A stretch of 64,000 nucleotides of DNA from Nitrososphaerota archaeon (lineage in GTDB: Archaea; Thermoproteota; Nitrososphaeria; Nitrososphaerales; Gagatemarchaeaceae), in the NCBI GenBank assembly GCA_027887045.1, contig JAPCJH010000002.1, positions 446,723 through 510,722 on the forward strand, read 5' to 3'. The position numbers and the translations under genes are program-made. The first letter of the stretch is position 1; each line of letters opens with the position of its first letter. Under the pieces are notes generated by a model. It was not told the DNA's origin, made no database searches, and was given only the letters and a program-made list of their open reading frames with translations. Of the stretch, positions 9,046 through 17,531 are shown piece by piece.

Positions 9046-10479
9046 TCATACAAGTTGAGTTAGCGATGGAGACGTGGGATCCTCGAGGTGCTGTAAGGCG
9101 TAGATTCCGGTGTGAGGCTTCACGCCATACATCAGAACGGTGCCATCCCTGACGAACAATTTTGCGTAACTGGAACTCATTGAGAGGATGCGCGACCTGA
9201 TGGGCGAATCCTTTGGCAAGAAGAGGATGTGTGCATCATGCGACTGTGCCAGGGTAATTATTTCTTGGGAGGTCACTTCGAGTAGTGAATCTAAATCCGA
9301 AGCAAATAGATTCTCTAGAGCGCTGACGGACTTTACGAGTAACACGGACTGATCCTTTGATTTCTCCCGCAGTCTTGTCGTCTCTCTAGTAACTATTTCA
9401 TGGATTTGATTGGGCGTGACATTTTTCAGCAAGTTCGTGGTCTCAAGGTCGCTAGTTCTCACTACGTTGAGGATGCGGAGCCGGTCGCCTACAATCCTTT
9501 CGTCAAGAGCCTTGGTCAGGATCGAGTTCGTTCGCTCATCGTTTGCGCCTGGTAATGGGAGAAGGATCGCACTCCTTCCCATCGAAAGAAAGTTGATGAT
9601 AGGAGGTAGTTCGATTGCTCTGAGCGCGGGGTAGGGAACATTTTCGTCATATTCGATGGCCAAAGTGCTCCCAGGAATTATGCCTCCAAACAGTCTATCC
9701 AAGGCGCCACTCCCGAAAGAATAGGATCCATCGATGTCAGGCTTTTGGATAAATTTGCTCACCTTCGAGTAATCAGGAATGGCATAGGGTCCGAAGAAAG
9801 TGAATTTTCCTTCCAGAAGTGTGAAGAGATACTTATGTTGCGGTATTTTTGTCCCGCGCAGTTTGTGTATGATGAATTCTCGTACCGCTCGGTCTTGTTC
9901 TTCTACGGTCACCATCTCGAGGATACCATCGACAAGATAGTCTATGGTCGTGGCGCCGGGTTCTTCGCTAACAAAGATAAGTTGGGCGCCGGAATTATTT
10001 GCAAGGGCCATTAGAGTCTTCTCGGCTCGTAACCTTTCTTTCTGTTCCAATTCCTTCGCGAGGCCATCCCAACTATCAAACACGATGGTTCTAATTTTTT
10101 TGGGCTCCGTTAGTTGCATAACAAAATCCAGTGCTGAAGTCGCATCCTCGAGCCTAATATCCAAGAATTCTTGACTCTGTAGGGTATTTTTCATTGCTGG
10201 TATGTGCTTTTCAAGCAGTTCTTTTGCAACTCTTGAGGAGATGTACGCGCCTTTCCCTTTGCCCGCTGCTTTGAGAATTTCAAGGGCGACTGTTGTCTTG
10301 CCAGTACCCGCGAGCCCTTTGATAAGCAAGGTTCTGATGGGACCCTGCATGAATTGTTTCAAACCGAGCACCGTAGCAATCCGCGTCTCGGCCAGATCGT
10401 CTGCTCCAGAACCGGGAGCCCCTCTTTGGCGGTCCACCTGAATCAGAGGTTTCAACCCTGTGCTTTTTTTGGTCGTCAT
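9046..10479 (-). CDS. KaiC/GvpD-like double RecA-fold ATPase
   Basis: The N-terminal half has a Walker A motif GLAGTGKTT (residues 55-63) and a Walker B-like TIVFDSWD (131-138), the layout of KaiC-family and GvpD-like ATPases. A second half from about residue 250 begins with FGSGALDRLFGGIIPGS, the typical opening of a KaiC domain, but the P-loop that should follow is degenerate (EYDENVPYPAL) and lacks GKT. So one active and one inactive RecA-like lobe are present, as in GvpD-type regulators. The gene overlaps the upstream 10476-10805 gene by ATGA, so the two are coupled. A signalling or regulatory ATPase role is inferred; no gas-vesicle genes are nearby. Confidence 0.75.
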   Translation of the reverse strand: MTTKKSTGLKPLIQVDRQRGAPGSGADDLAETRIATVLGLKQFMQGPIRTLLIKGLAGTGKTTVALEILKAAGKGKGAYISSRVAKELLEKHIPAMKNTLQSQEFLDIRLEDATSALDFVMQLTEPKKIRTIVFDSWDGLAKELEQKERLRAEKTLMALANNSGAQLIFVSEEPGATTIDYLVDGILEMVTVEEQDRAVREFIIHKLRGTKIPQHKYLFTLLEGKFTFFGPYAIPDYSKVSKFIQKPDIDGSYSFGSGALDRLFGGIIPGSTLAIEYDENVPYPALRAIELPPIINFLSMGRSAILLPLPGANDERTNSILTKALDERIVGDRLRILNVVRTSDLETTNLLKNVTPNQIHEIVTRETTRLREKSKDQSVLLVKSVSALENLFASDLDSLLEVTSQEIITLAQSHDAHILFLPKDSPIRSRILSMSSSYAKLFVRDGTVLMYGVKPHTGIYALQHLEDPTSPSLTQLV

Positions 10480-10805
10480 CGTTTCACACCTCTTTCAATC
10501 CTACGCATGGTCGCGCTGAAATCGAAGTCGCCTTCCAAATTCAAGAGGTCAAGCGCCCACCTGAGCCTCGTTACAAGATCCTTGACTATCGCTCTTTCCA
10601 AGGACACGGTTGCTTGTAAGCCGAAAAGTGCTAGCAACTTCTTATGAAATTCAGCCGGGTCGGGAAGATTATTAGCCATCTTCATGTGTGACAAGACCGC
10701 CGCCGCCCCACTTTGGCCTAGGACCTTATCCAAACCACCGTGTACCGCATTGGCAAACGTCGTTGCAAAATCTTCCGCCCGCGAAGTAACTGACATTGAA
10801 TTCAA
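10476..10805 (-). CDS. small helical protein, NitrOD5-like output domain
   Basis: The 109-residue helical protein contains LDKVLGQSGAAAVLSHMK, DPAEFHKKLLALFG and LERAIVKDLVTRL. This pattern resembles the compact archaeal output domain called NitrOD5 that accompanies KaiC-type signalling ATPases. That match is from memory of the consensus and needs a profile search. The gene is directly upstream of and overlaps the KaiC/GvpD-like ATPase gene by four bases (ATGA), which supports a joint function. A second Met at residue 4 is an alternative start. No enzymatic motif is visible. Confidence 0.6.
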   Translation of the reverse strand: MNSMSVTSRAEDFATTFANAVHGGLDKVLGQSGAAAVLSHMKMANNLPDPAEFHKKLLALFGLQATVSLERAIVKDLVTRLRWALDLLNLEGDFDFSATMRRIERGVKR

Positions 10806-11105
10806 AGACCGGCTTTGCGCTCATGAGTTGTGAATGAACGGAAGATGGTCTTAGAAAGACCAGCCGCAGATTCACGAATCAAATTCATTCGATTAATTTT
10901 CATTTAACTCTAGCCTCTATAGGTTCAGTGCAGCGCTGCAAACGAAGTAGAACACGAAGAATATGAACAACACAACTATTTCAGTATTTTTGCCAGCGTG
11001 AAGATGTTGGATTGTGCGCGTGCTTGGTTCCTATTCGTTGTTCTTTCTCTGAAGCGCTCTACTCCAGGGTACCCATTTTTCCTTTCCCGTCTTTTCTCAT
11101 GGAAA
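10806..11105. other. intergenic stretch, nothing recognised
   Basis: About 300 bases between the minus-strand output-domain gene and the end of the first flippase gene. It includes an AT-rich part (ttttcatttaact, about 10899-10911) that may hold the promoter of the 10476-10805 gene on the minus strand. No coding frame, RNA or repeat could be supported. Confidence 0.4.
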
Positions 11106-12197
11106 TCATCTGGAATTCTTTTGATGTTCCACGTCAGGCACTTGCTCGGGATGCTTCGTAGCCTTGCGCAAGAACAGCATAAACGCGATACCAGTTAACG
11201 CTAAGAGGACTTGATAAGTGGCAACCCTCCAGAGTACGACAGCCGCCCACGAGGAAAATCCGTAGATTGCAGTCAGGTAGGATTGCATCGTGATCTCCGT
11301 GATTCCCGCGCCGCCAATGGATACGGGGATTTGAGCAACGGTGACCACACCAAAAGCTGCAATAGTTGAGGAGAGCAAGTCGATCTTCAGGCCAGCCGCG
11401 TTTAACACAAGCCAAAGAGCCGAACCGGCCAAGACATCCTCAATAAGGGTCAGAAAAACGGCTTTTACCAGTACGGGTAGTGTACTGTTGGTTAGAATTG
11501 CGCGCGCGGAAAGTGAAAAATTCAGGGAGGCGACGATAGTACGGACATAGAACTCTGTCGCTCTCTCCCCCCCTACCAAATACTCTGCAATCCTGAACAG
11601 AAGATGGGGAATCTTGATGGCTTTCTTCGCCGGGATTATGAAAACGACCGTGTACCCAACAATCAAGACCAGGGCAACTACAGCTATTGTTGACCCCAGG
11701 ACAACCGCACCCTTCAATAAGGCGTATGCCGCCGCGATAATAGCAAGACCAGCGCCAACATATACCTCGATGAGCACCTCAAAATAGCCAATCCAGATCG
11801 CCTTGCCGCCGATCACCCCTTTTCCCGCCAGCCAGGCGGTGCGTAGGATGACGCCCGTACTCGCTGTGGGTGTCGATATCGAGATGAACTCGCTGCTTAT
11901 CCTGGTTAGCGCCAAGCCGCTCAAATCCAGTTTCGCTTCACCAGACAAGCCTACCGTTATCACTCTGAACCGCACGATCTGGACGAGGAGCCTGGCTGCG
12001 GATGCAGCAGCAGCTAGGCCGAACGTCAAGTAACCGATGCTTTCAAAATCTGAAAACTTCACGCCTGAATATAATGAGATAATGATAACAACGGCGGAGC
12101 TCAGAACCAAGCCGACGGCTACCCACTTCATGACCGATTTTGGCAGCTGAAAGCCGCCCGTCGGTTTCTCAATCGGGTCTGCGTTCGTCCGACTCAC
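11106..12197 (-). CDS. flippase-like membrane protein (LPG synthase TM family), copy 1
   Basis: The 363-residue protein has eight to nine hydrophobic helices and the family hallmarks of the lysylphosphatidylglycerol-synthase transmembrane domain (UPF0104): RLLVQIVRFRV near residue 70, SSEFISISTPTASTGVILRTAWL near 105-125, and QIPVSIGGAGITE near 290. Members lacking the soluble aminoacyl-transferase domain are thought to act as lipid or glycolipid flippases. Two close paralogues lie at 13324 and 14806 on the opposite strand. Here the usual family motif GGEFVRAAWL (as in copy 2) is altered to STGVILRTAWL, so this copy has diverged. Confidence 0.82.
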   Translation of the reverse strand: MSRTNADPIEKPTGGFQLPKSVMKWVAVGLVLSSAVVIIISLYSGVKFSDFESIGYLTFGLAAAASAARLLVQIVRFRVITVGLSGEAKLDLSGLALTRISSEFISISTPTASTGVILRTAWLAGKGVIGGKAIWIGYFEVLIEVYVGAGLAIIAAAYALLKGAVVLGSTIAVVALVLIVGYTVVFIIPAKKAIKIPHLLFRIAEYLVGGERATEFYVRTIVASLNFSLSARAILTNSTLPVLVKAVFLTLIEDVLAGSALWLVLNAAGLKIDLLSSTIAAFGVVTVAQIPVSIGGAGITEITMQSYLTAIYGFSSWAAVVLWRVATYQVLLALTGIAFMLFLRKATKHPEQVPDVEHQKNSR

Positions 12198-12270
12198 GCT
12201 TCAGGCCTCACCCTACATATGGCTGGACCAGTGCAAATAAGCGAGACGTTGTTTGCCTTACTGAAGGAAG

Positions 12271-12281
12271 CCCCCCCCCCC
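12271..12281. repeat. homopolymeric tract of eleven C
   Basis: Eleven consecutive C lie 74 bases upstream of the first flippase gene's start codon, within the likely promoter or leader region. It is the longest single-base run noticed in the window. It may simply be unstable sequence or an assembly artefact. Confidence 0.85.
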
Positions 12282-12415
12282 GGTCAACATTCCAACCATT
12301 GGTCACGTTGGAAAATCATGTGGTTTTCCCCCTGCAACGCGACTAATGTGCTCGGAGCTGGGGACCTCGGACGGCAGCTGCATTCCGGAACTTAGCCATC
12401 GTAACCATGGAGGCG

Positions 12416-12817
12416 CTAGTCGTCCTTCGATGTCGCATGCTTCGAACGCCCCTGTTTTTTTCCAAACGATTTCATTGCCGCTGAGAAAATCACCGATCTG
12501 AATGTTTTATCGAAGAGCAATCCGGGGATAAGCGCACCAAGAACGTTCATCGCGATTGTGATCCCTTTCCCAAACCTCTTGCTTGCTAAGAAACGAGCGT
12601 AATCGCTTCTCGAACCTCCCTTCGCCTCGAAGTATAGGTACCCGGCGAGGAACTCGGCAAGAGTATCCCTATCGAAGCTCAGGAGAATCGAATCGGCCAA
12701 CCTCAAGAACGCGGGCGAAGAGGCGAGCTCTTGAATGTCCTCCGCATCGGAATTACCCAGCCCTAGTCGCCTCTGGGATTTCGAAAATGAGGTCGAAGAG
12801 TGAACCGAGGCGAGCAA
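12416..12817 (-). CDS. hypothetical protein
   Basis: The 133-residue product (TTG start) has an amphipathic helical core with SSPAFLRLADSILLSFDRDTL and LAEFLAGYLYFEAKGGS, then a hydrophobic segment around ITIAMNVLGALIPGLLF and a basic C-terminus rich in K and R. It may be a peripheral membrane protein. No family is recognised. It lies between flippase copies 1 and 2. The exact start is uncertain because several TTG/GTG codons are available. Confidence 0.5.
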   Translation of the reverse strand: MLASVHSSTSFSKSQRRLGLGNSDAEDIQELASSPAFLRLADSILLSFDRDTLAEFLAGYLYFEAKGGSRSDYARFLASKRFGKGITIAMNVLGALIPGLLFDKTFRSVIFSAAMKSFGKKQGRSKHATSKDD

Positions 12818-12938
12818 GACTGCATTGTGGTTCCAGTATCAGTCAGCCTCAATGCGTTGGGAGCGAAGCCACTTTCCTTTGGGGACTCAAGTCACTTGAT
12901 CTGTCGCCGGATCCGAATATTGTGTGAGGATGATGAAC

Positions 12939-13139
12939 TTACTTCGATCCCTTCGCATGTACCGTCGCCCTAAACGCGATGTCGATCGTGAGCCCCTCAC
13001 CGTGTCGCTCAACCGAGAACTTGTAGGTATCGACCTTGGCCTCAAGCTTGTCTAGGTACTCCTTAATCTGGTGCTCGTATGTCAATATTTGGTTTCTTAC
13101 ACTATCTAGGGACACAGCCCCTTTCTCATTTCCTGGCAT
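12939..13139 (-). CDS. small hypothetical coiled-coil/beta protein
   Basis: The 66-residue product has a helical N-terminal half (VRNQILTYEHQIKEYLDKLEAKV) and a beta-rich C-terminal half (YKFSVERHGEGLTIDIAFRA). The frame extends to a GTG at 13160, but a strong minus-strand TATA box (cttatatat, 13178-13170) would start the transcript near 13149, so the ATG at 13139 is preferred. The protein is small, soluble and acidic. No family is recognised. Confidence 0.6.
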   Translation of the reverse strand: MPGNEKGAVSLDSVRNQILTYEHQIKEYLDKLEAKVDTYKFSVERHGEGLTIDIAFRATVHAKGSK

Positions 13140-13323
13140 AGATATCTCAAAGCGTGTCACTATTGCAAGATATATAAGTCCAGCGCACGTTTGCTAACTA
13201 TTGGAATCAGACCTCTTTCTCGGAAGGCAAACAGCCGGAAGCACGCGTTAATCTAACCTTCGACAAATGAAGTTGAGGTGAAGGTGAGAAACGACGAATG
13301 GCCTCCAGCTACCCAAGTCTGCG

Positions 13324-14334
13324 ATGAAGTGGATTGGCGTGGGCTTGGTTGTAAGCACCGCCATCCTTATCATCATTTCCCTATTTTCGGGTGTATCTCT
13401 TTCAGATCTTGTGAGGCTGGGTTACCTTCCCTTCGTCATCGCCGCGATTGTGTCCTCGGCCAAGCTACTCGTTCAAGTCTTGAGATTTCAACTCATAGTA
13501 GCCGGGTTCACTAAGGATTCAAGACCGAATCTGAATGGGTCGACGGTAGCGAGGATAGGGAGCGAGTTCGTCGCGCTCTCGACGCCGTCCATGTTTGGAG
13601 GGGAATTTGTGCGCGCCGCATGGCTGTCAGGAAAGGGGGTGGTTGGCGGCAAGGCCCTCTGGATTGGCTATTTTGAGGTGGTTGTAGATGTGTACGTCAG
13701 TTCTGTTCTGGGACTCATTTCTGCAGGATATGCCTTCTCAAAGGGAGCAACCGTCATAGCGTCAACAATCGTTGTGGTCGTATTGCTCTTGGTCACCGGA
13801 TACTCGATTTTCTTTGTGATTCCAGCCATCAGGGGGATTCCAAAGATTCCAGGCAAATTATTCAGATTTGCTGCCTTTTTCATAGGGGGGCCGAGAGCGA
13901 ACCAACTCGAGAAGGTCGTTCAGGAGAGCGCGGTGAATTTTTCGCTTGCAGCGCGAGCTATATTGAAGAAAGATGCTTTGCCCGTTATCCTAGAGGCTCT
14001 TGGTCTTACCATTATTCAAGCAATACTCTCTGGTGTGGCCCTTTGGATCATCCTAACCGCCGCGGGTATGAGGATCGACTTGCTCTCTTCGACTCTTGTA
14101 GCTTTTGGCGCGACCGCGATTGCGGCTCTTCCGATCTCGATAGGCGGTTCCGGGATTACCGAGCTAGCCGTTGCATCTTATCTGTCATTGGTCTATGGGT
14201 TCTCTTCCTGGCCGGCTGTGGTTCTGTGGAGAATCGCTTCTTTCCAGGTCGTGCTGGCGGTGTCCGGAATCGCGTTTCTTCTGCTCGTGCACCGAGCCAC
14301 GAGAGGGGCCTCCAAAGTTTCCCCGAAAACCTGA
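13324..14334 (+). CDS. flippase-like membrane protein (LPG synthase TM family), copy 2
   Basis: The 336-residue paralogue of the 11106-12197 protein has KLLVQVLRFQLIV, SEFVALSTPSMFGGEFVRAAWL and ALPISIGGSGITE in the same order, and eight to nine TM helices. The start is the ATG at 13324. The codons just before it in the same frame translate as GLQLPKSA, matching the N-terminus of copy 1 (GFQLPKSV) and copy 3 (GFQLPSSI), yet no start codon is available there before a stop at 13285. A one-base change near 13299 could have cut this N-terminus off. Function is probably lipid flipping, inferred from the family. Confidence 0.82.
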   Translation: MKWIGVGLVVSTAILIIISLFSGVSLSDLVRLGYLPFVIAAIVSSAKLLVQVLRFQLIVAGFTKDSRPNLNGSTVARIGSEFVALSTPSMFGGEFVRAAWLSGKGVVGGKALWIGYFEVVVDVYVSSVLGLISAGYAFSKGATVIASTIVVVVLLLVTGYSIFFVIPAIRGIPKIPGKLFRFAAFFIGGPRANQLEKVVQESAVNFSLAARAILKKDALPVILEALGLTIIQAILSGVALWIILTAAGMRIDLLSSTLVAFGATAIAALPISIGGSGITELAVASYLSLVYGFSSWPAVVLWRIASFQVVLAVSGIAFLLLVHRATRGASKVSPKT

Positions 14335-14401
14335 GAAAGAACTTTGTGAGGGATGTTCTAGAGCTCATAGAGAAATGAGCGCTGACTGGCTTTTCTAGGG
14401 T

Positions 14402-14689
14402 TCAGATGGACAGATATCTATCTTCTCGAATCTTCTCAAGAAACGTATCTATCTTCTCGTGTCTCTTTACTTCCTTGAACTCCGTAACGTCTATTCCGAA
14501 CTTTTTGGCCGCCTCGAGTATCCTTTGCTTCGCTAATCTGGGATGGCAGATGTTCGAATTTACCCGGCTAAACGTAATCATGGCTTTCCGCACGTGTGCC
14601 GCATCGTTGATGGGAAGTTTGCGGTCGGTCGGGCAAGCGTATTGGCTGCTCTCCAGCTTCGCTCTTTTGCTGGCATTGAGCCGTGGCAC
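14402..14689 (-). CDS. small basic protein with RKLPINDAAHVRKA motif
   Basis: The 95-residue product resembles a family of small proteins found in bacteria and archaea with the order LNASKRAKL, DRKLPINDAAHVRKAMITFSR, and a final AAKKFGIDV. In those relatives the motif reads RRLPINDEAHVRNA. Function is unknown; some relatives lie in phage or prohead-protease contexts. The gene sits between flippase copies 2 and 3 on the opposite strand and its 5' end abuts copy 3's upstream region. Confidence 0.65.
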   Translation of the reverse strand: MPRLNASKRAKLESSQYACPTDRKLPINDAAHVRKAMITFSRVNSNICHPRLAKQRILEAAKKFGIDVTEFKEVKRHEKIDTFLEKIREDRYLSI

Positions 14690-14805
14690 GTTTGCCCGTC
14701 AACTCTCAAAGTGATTTAAGGCTTATCACAGCTTTTGCTGGGACGCTCTTCGGGACCTCACATATTTTAGTGCCCTTACAGAATTGTTTTGTATGCCTGT
14801 TTGAG

Positions 14806-15862
14806 TTGCTTTCAGAGGGGACCGAAAAATCGGCTAGCGGCTTCCAGCTACCCAGTTCGATAGTGAAATGGGTCATTTTCGGCTTGGTGCTAAGTTCTAC
14901 AGTGGTCATACTCATCTCTGTGACCTCCGGCGTAACTATTTCCCAACTGGCGACTATCGGCTTTTTGCCGTTCGTTCTCGCGGCGGGAGTCTCCGCGGCC
15001 AAGCTGCTTGTCCAGATCCTGAGATTCCGTGTTGTTGTCAAGGGACTAGCCGGTGATATGAAAGTGAATCTGAAGGAATTGGCAATCGTTAGCATGGGAA
15101 GCGAGTTCGTGGCTCTCTCAATCCCTTCAATGAGCGGTGGTGAGTTTGTGCGCGCGGCGAGGCTTTCGGGGAAAGGGGTGGACGGCGGCAAATCGCTTTG
15201 GATGGGATATTTCGAAGTGCTTGTAGATGTATGTGTATGTTCTGCTCTAGCTCTAGCTGCCGCCGCTTACGCGTTCTCGAGGGGCGCAATCGTCGCAGCT
15301 TTCACAATTACCGTGGTAGTGTTGCCGTTGATTACCGCGTACACGCTTTTTCTTAATCCCCGCCCGAAAGGGCATCAGGATCCCAAAAACGATTTTCAGC
15401 CTTGCAACACGTCTTGTGGGAGCTAAAAGAGGAAGAAAGTTCAAGAAGATCGTCCAAGGAGGAGCGGAGGATTTTTCGGTCGCCGCCAACGAAATGCTAG
15501 CGAAAGGTGCCTTGCCTCTGGTCGCTAAGGTTCTATTCCTAGCCATAGTTCAAGCTCTCCTATCAGGTGTTGCTCTCTGGATCGTGCTCACCTCGGCGGG
15601 ATTAAAGATTGATTTGCTTTCATCCACGGCTACGGTTTGTGCGGTGATTGCCATTGCAGCTGTCCCGGTATCAATAGGGAGGTCAGGAATAGCAGAGCTG
15701 GGCGTTCAATACTACCTTCTTTCTGTTTATGGATTCACTTCGTGGGCAGCTGTTGTGATGTGGAGGATTGCCTCATTTCAAGTCGTGCTGGCATTATGTG
15801 GCATCGCGTTTCTCCTTTTCGTACACAGAGCCACGAGGGGGCACCTCCAAAGGTCCCCTTAA
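14806..15862 (+). pseudogene. flippase-like membrane protein copy 3, single-base frameshift
   Basis: Two frames together make a complete third paralogue. The first runs through GFQLPSSIVKW, KLLVQILRFRVVV and SGGEFVRAARLSGKG to TAYTLFL, and the second continues from ARKGIRIPKTIFS-like codons to the IGRSGIAELGVQYYL and FVHRATRG end. The shift maps to the aa at 15355-15356: removing one A joins the frames as FLIPARKG, matching FVIPAIRG of copy 2. The TTG at 14806 is the likely start; the frame is open from further upstream. The rest of the sequence is well conserved, so the lesion is recent, or a sequencing error. Confidence 0.8.
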
Positions 15863-15964
15863 AACCTGACGAAGGACTTTGACAATCAGTGCTGGGGGGG
15901 ATGCAAAATTGAGAATGTGGGTTGGGGCGTCGATCAAAGGCACACAACCCACGCCCTACGGTTG

Positions 15965-16084
15965 CTAAGTCTTCATTATTCTTCGACCTGCTTTGCGCTT
16001 TCTGACAGGGCCTTTTCCACCAGGCATCTCGGCCGCTCGCTCCTTAGCTGCTTTCATTCTGCCCCCTCTGCTTTTCTTTGCCAT
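15965..16084 (-). CDS. very small basic protein, 39 residues
   Basis: A 39-codon frame starting at the ATG of 16084 encodes a highly basic peptide beginning MAKKSRGGRMKAAKERAAEM and ending KRKAGRRIMKT, with a GGKGP turn between. More than a third of residues are K or R, so it may bind nucleic acid or ribosomes. It is followed upstream on the same strand by other small genes (16127-16288 and 16353-16649). No family is recognised; composition and lack of alternative frames support coding. Confidence 0.6.
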   Translation of the reverse strand: MAKKSRGGRMKAAKERAAEMPGGKGPVRKRKAGRRIMKT

Positions 16085-16126
16085 TTTTGAATTCACCTCT
16101 CACTCTCTTTGATTTGAGATCATTCT

Positions 16127-16288
16127 CTATTTACCTGTAACCACATTTCTCCCTGTGACGAGTCGGTACACTACGATAATTACAGCGATTACCAACAGTA
16201 TGTGAATCAGACTTCCACCGATTCCTCCGATTTCTAGCAACAACCAGAGAATCACCAGAATTGCTGCTATGGTCCAGAATAGATTCAT
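16127..16288 (-). CDS. Lmo0937-type small membrane protein, 53 residues
   Basis: The 53-residue frame from ATG 16288 has two short TM helices, with FWTIAAILVILWLL then GGIGGSLIHILLVIAVIIVVYRLV and a charged tail. This is the pattern of the Lmo0937/DUF5670 family of small, often stress-inducible membrane proteins (consensus LWTIAVILLVLWLLG and HILLVIAIIV). Molecular role unknown. It precedes the 39-residue basic protein gene on the same strand. Confidence 0.78.
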   Translation of the reverse strand: MNLFWTIAAILVILWLLLEIGGIGGSLIHILLVIAVIIVVYRLVTGRNVVTGK

Positions 16289-16352
16289 CTTCTAATCTTG
16301 GTGCCTCATCCAGGTTTGACGATAAATAAATTTTGCTCAAAGAGTCAAAGAG

Positions 16353-16649
16353 TCATTGGTTTCTTATTGCTTTGATTCTTTTTTCAACGAATGCGACTTG
16401 TCCTTGCAAGAACGCTCTGTAGCCGTTCAGGAGCTCTAGCTGTTCATGACTTGTCTTCTTGCCGATTGCTGTAAGCACATTCGACAGTGCCTGCCCAGCT
16501 TCGTCCACTGACCGATCCAACGCATGCTCAACCTTGGGTGTTGTCTTGGAGAGTTCCTTTTGCAACGACCTCTTCGTGTTTTCGATGAACTCCTCGGTGC
16601 TCTTGATGGTCTCGTTCAGGCTCTTTCTTACCCTCTCCGTCGCGCTCAT
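16353..16649 (-). CDS. coiled-coil hypothetical protein
   Basis: The 98-residue, almost wholly helical, charged protein includes TERVRKSLNETIKSTEEFIE, HALDRSVDEAGQALSNVLTAI and a C-terminal FVEKRIKAIRNQ. It resembles apolipoprotein- or stress-type coiled-coil proteins. A minus-strand TATA-like stretch (cattaaatag, 16681-16672) places the transcript start near the ATG at 16649. It is first in a run of three small genes on this strand, though the others may have their own promoters. No family is named. Confidence 0.6.
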   Translation of the reverse strand: MSATERVRKSLNETIKSTEEFIENTKRSLQKELSKTTPKVEHALDRSVDEAGQALSNVLTAIGKKTSHEQLELLNGYRAFLQGQVAFVEKRIKAIRNQ

Positions 16650-16859
16650 ATTATTCCGGTTGCCGTACCTCTATTTAATGAATCTGTGAAAAGTGAATCA
16701 GGTACAGAACATATTTCTGTCGAACAGGCTTAAGGATTGGATACCCTCCCCTTAATACTCATGAGCCAATGTCTTCCCGCATCAGGTGAGGTTATCGTGG
16801 GGGAAAAGAAATATCACGAACAGAAATCACCCTCCTGACAATCGGGATGGTTTAGTTCC

Positions 16860-17531
16860 GTGAAATTTCCCTTCTCCTTTGGCAGGAAGGAAAACGCTAT
16901 CGTAGCAGGAGTCGAGAACCATCTGGGAATAGTCATGGAAACCGTGAGCAATTTCGCCAAGCTACTCGGGGCGGCCACAGCAGGGAATAATGCCGACGCA
17001 GAAAAATCCTTCGCAGCAGTGTTGACAGGAGAGAAAAAAGCGGATGATGTCCATAGGCGACTGAGCATGGAAATCGCTGAGGGCGCATTCTTCGGAGGCG
17101 TCAGGGAGGATATTCTCGACCTCCTAGAGAAAATAGACAACGTTGCAGACAGTGCGAAAGACGCCTCAAGGTTCCTCGCCGTGGAAGGCGCTCTGGATCC
17201 TTTCGCCATCTCGCTCCTGAAATCGTCGGCCATGAGTAAGTTTGTCGAGAACCAGATCGGCGCCGTAGCTGCGTTGCAGAACCTGGTGTCCGCGTTCAAG
17301 ATTGGCAAGATGGAGATGCTATTGCGAATTCCGAAGGTGGAAGAGTTCGAGGAGGCCGCTGACTCGAACAAGGACGAGCTATGGAAAGCTCTATTCAAGC
17401 GAGAAGGATCGCCTGACCCTGTGACCGTTATCCAGATGAGAGACTTCATCGCCGTTACCGACGATATCGCGGACAGCGCCGAAGACGCGAGCGACGTCGT
17501 CCTCGTGCTCGTAGCGAAGGGCTATGATTGA
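16860..17531 (+). CDS. DUF47 PhoU-like protein, Pit partner
   Basis: The 223-residue all-helical protein matches DUF47 (TIGR00153), a PhoU-like family. It has repeated acidic helices with DILDLLEKIDNVADSAKDAS and a C-terminal DDIADSAEDASDVV, where acidic residues are expected to bind metal clusters. GTG start. Its end overlaps the start of the Pit permease gene by 8 bases, so translation is probably coupled. DUF47 proteins are inferred to regulate low-affinity phosphate transporters. Confidence 0.88.
   Translation: MKFPFSFGRKENAIVAGVENHLGIVMETVSNFAKLLGAATAGNNADAEKSFAAVLTGEKKADDVHRRLSMEIAEGAFFGGVREDILDLLEKIDNVADSAKDASRFLAVEGALDPFAISLLKSSAMSKFVENQIGAVAALQNLVSAFKIGKMEMLLRIPKVEEFEEAADSNKDELWKALFKREGSPDPVTVIQMRDFIAVTDDIADSAEDASDVVLVLVAKGYD

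Noticed and set aside
8973-9152. Plus-strand frame with helix-like LQQDDQDIVELLTQEIEL
   Set aside because: Its second half overlaps the 3' end of the KaiC-like gene by about 107 bases and reads as a shadow; start is TTG with weak support.
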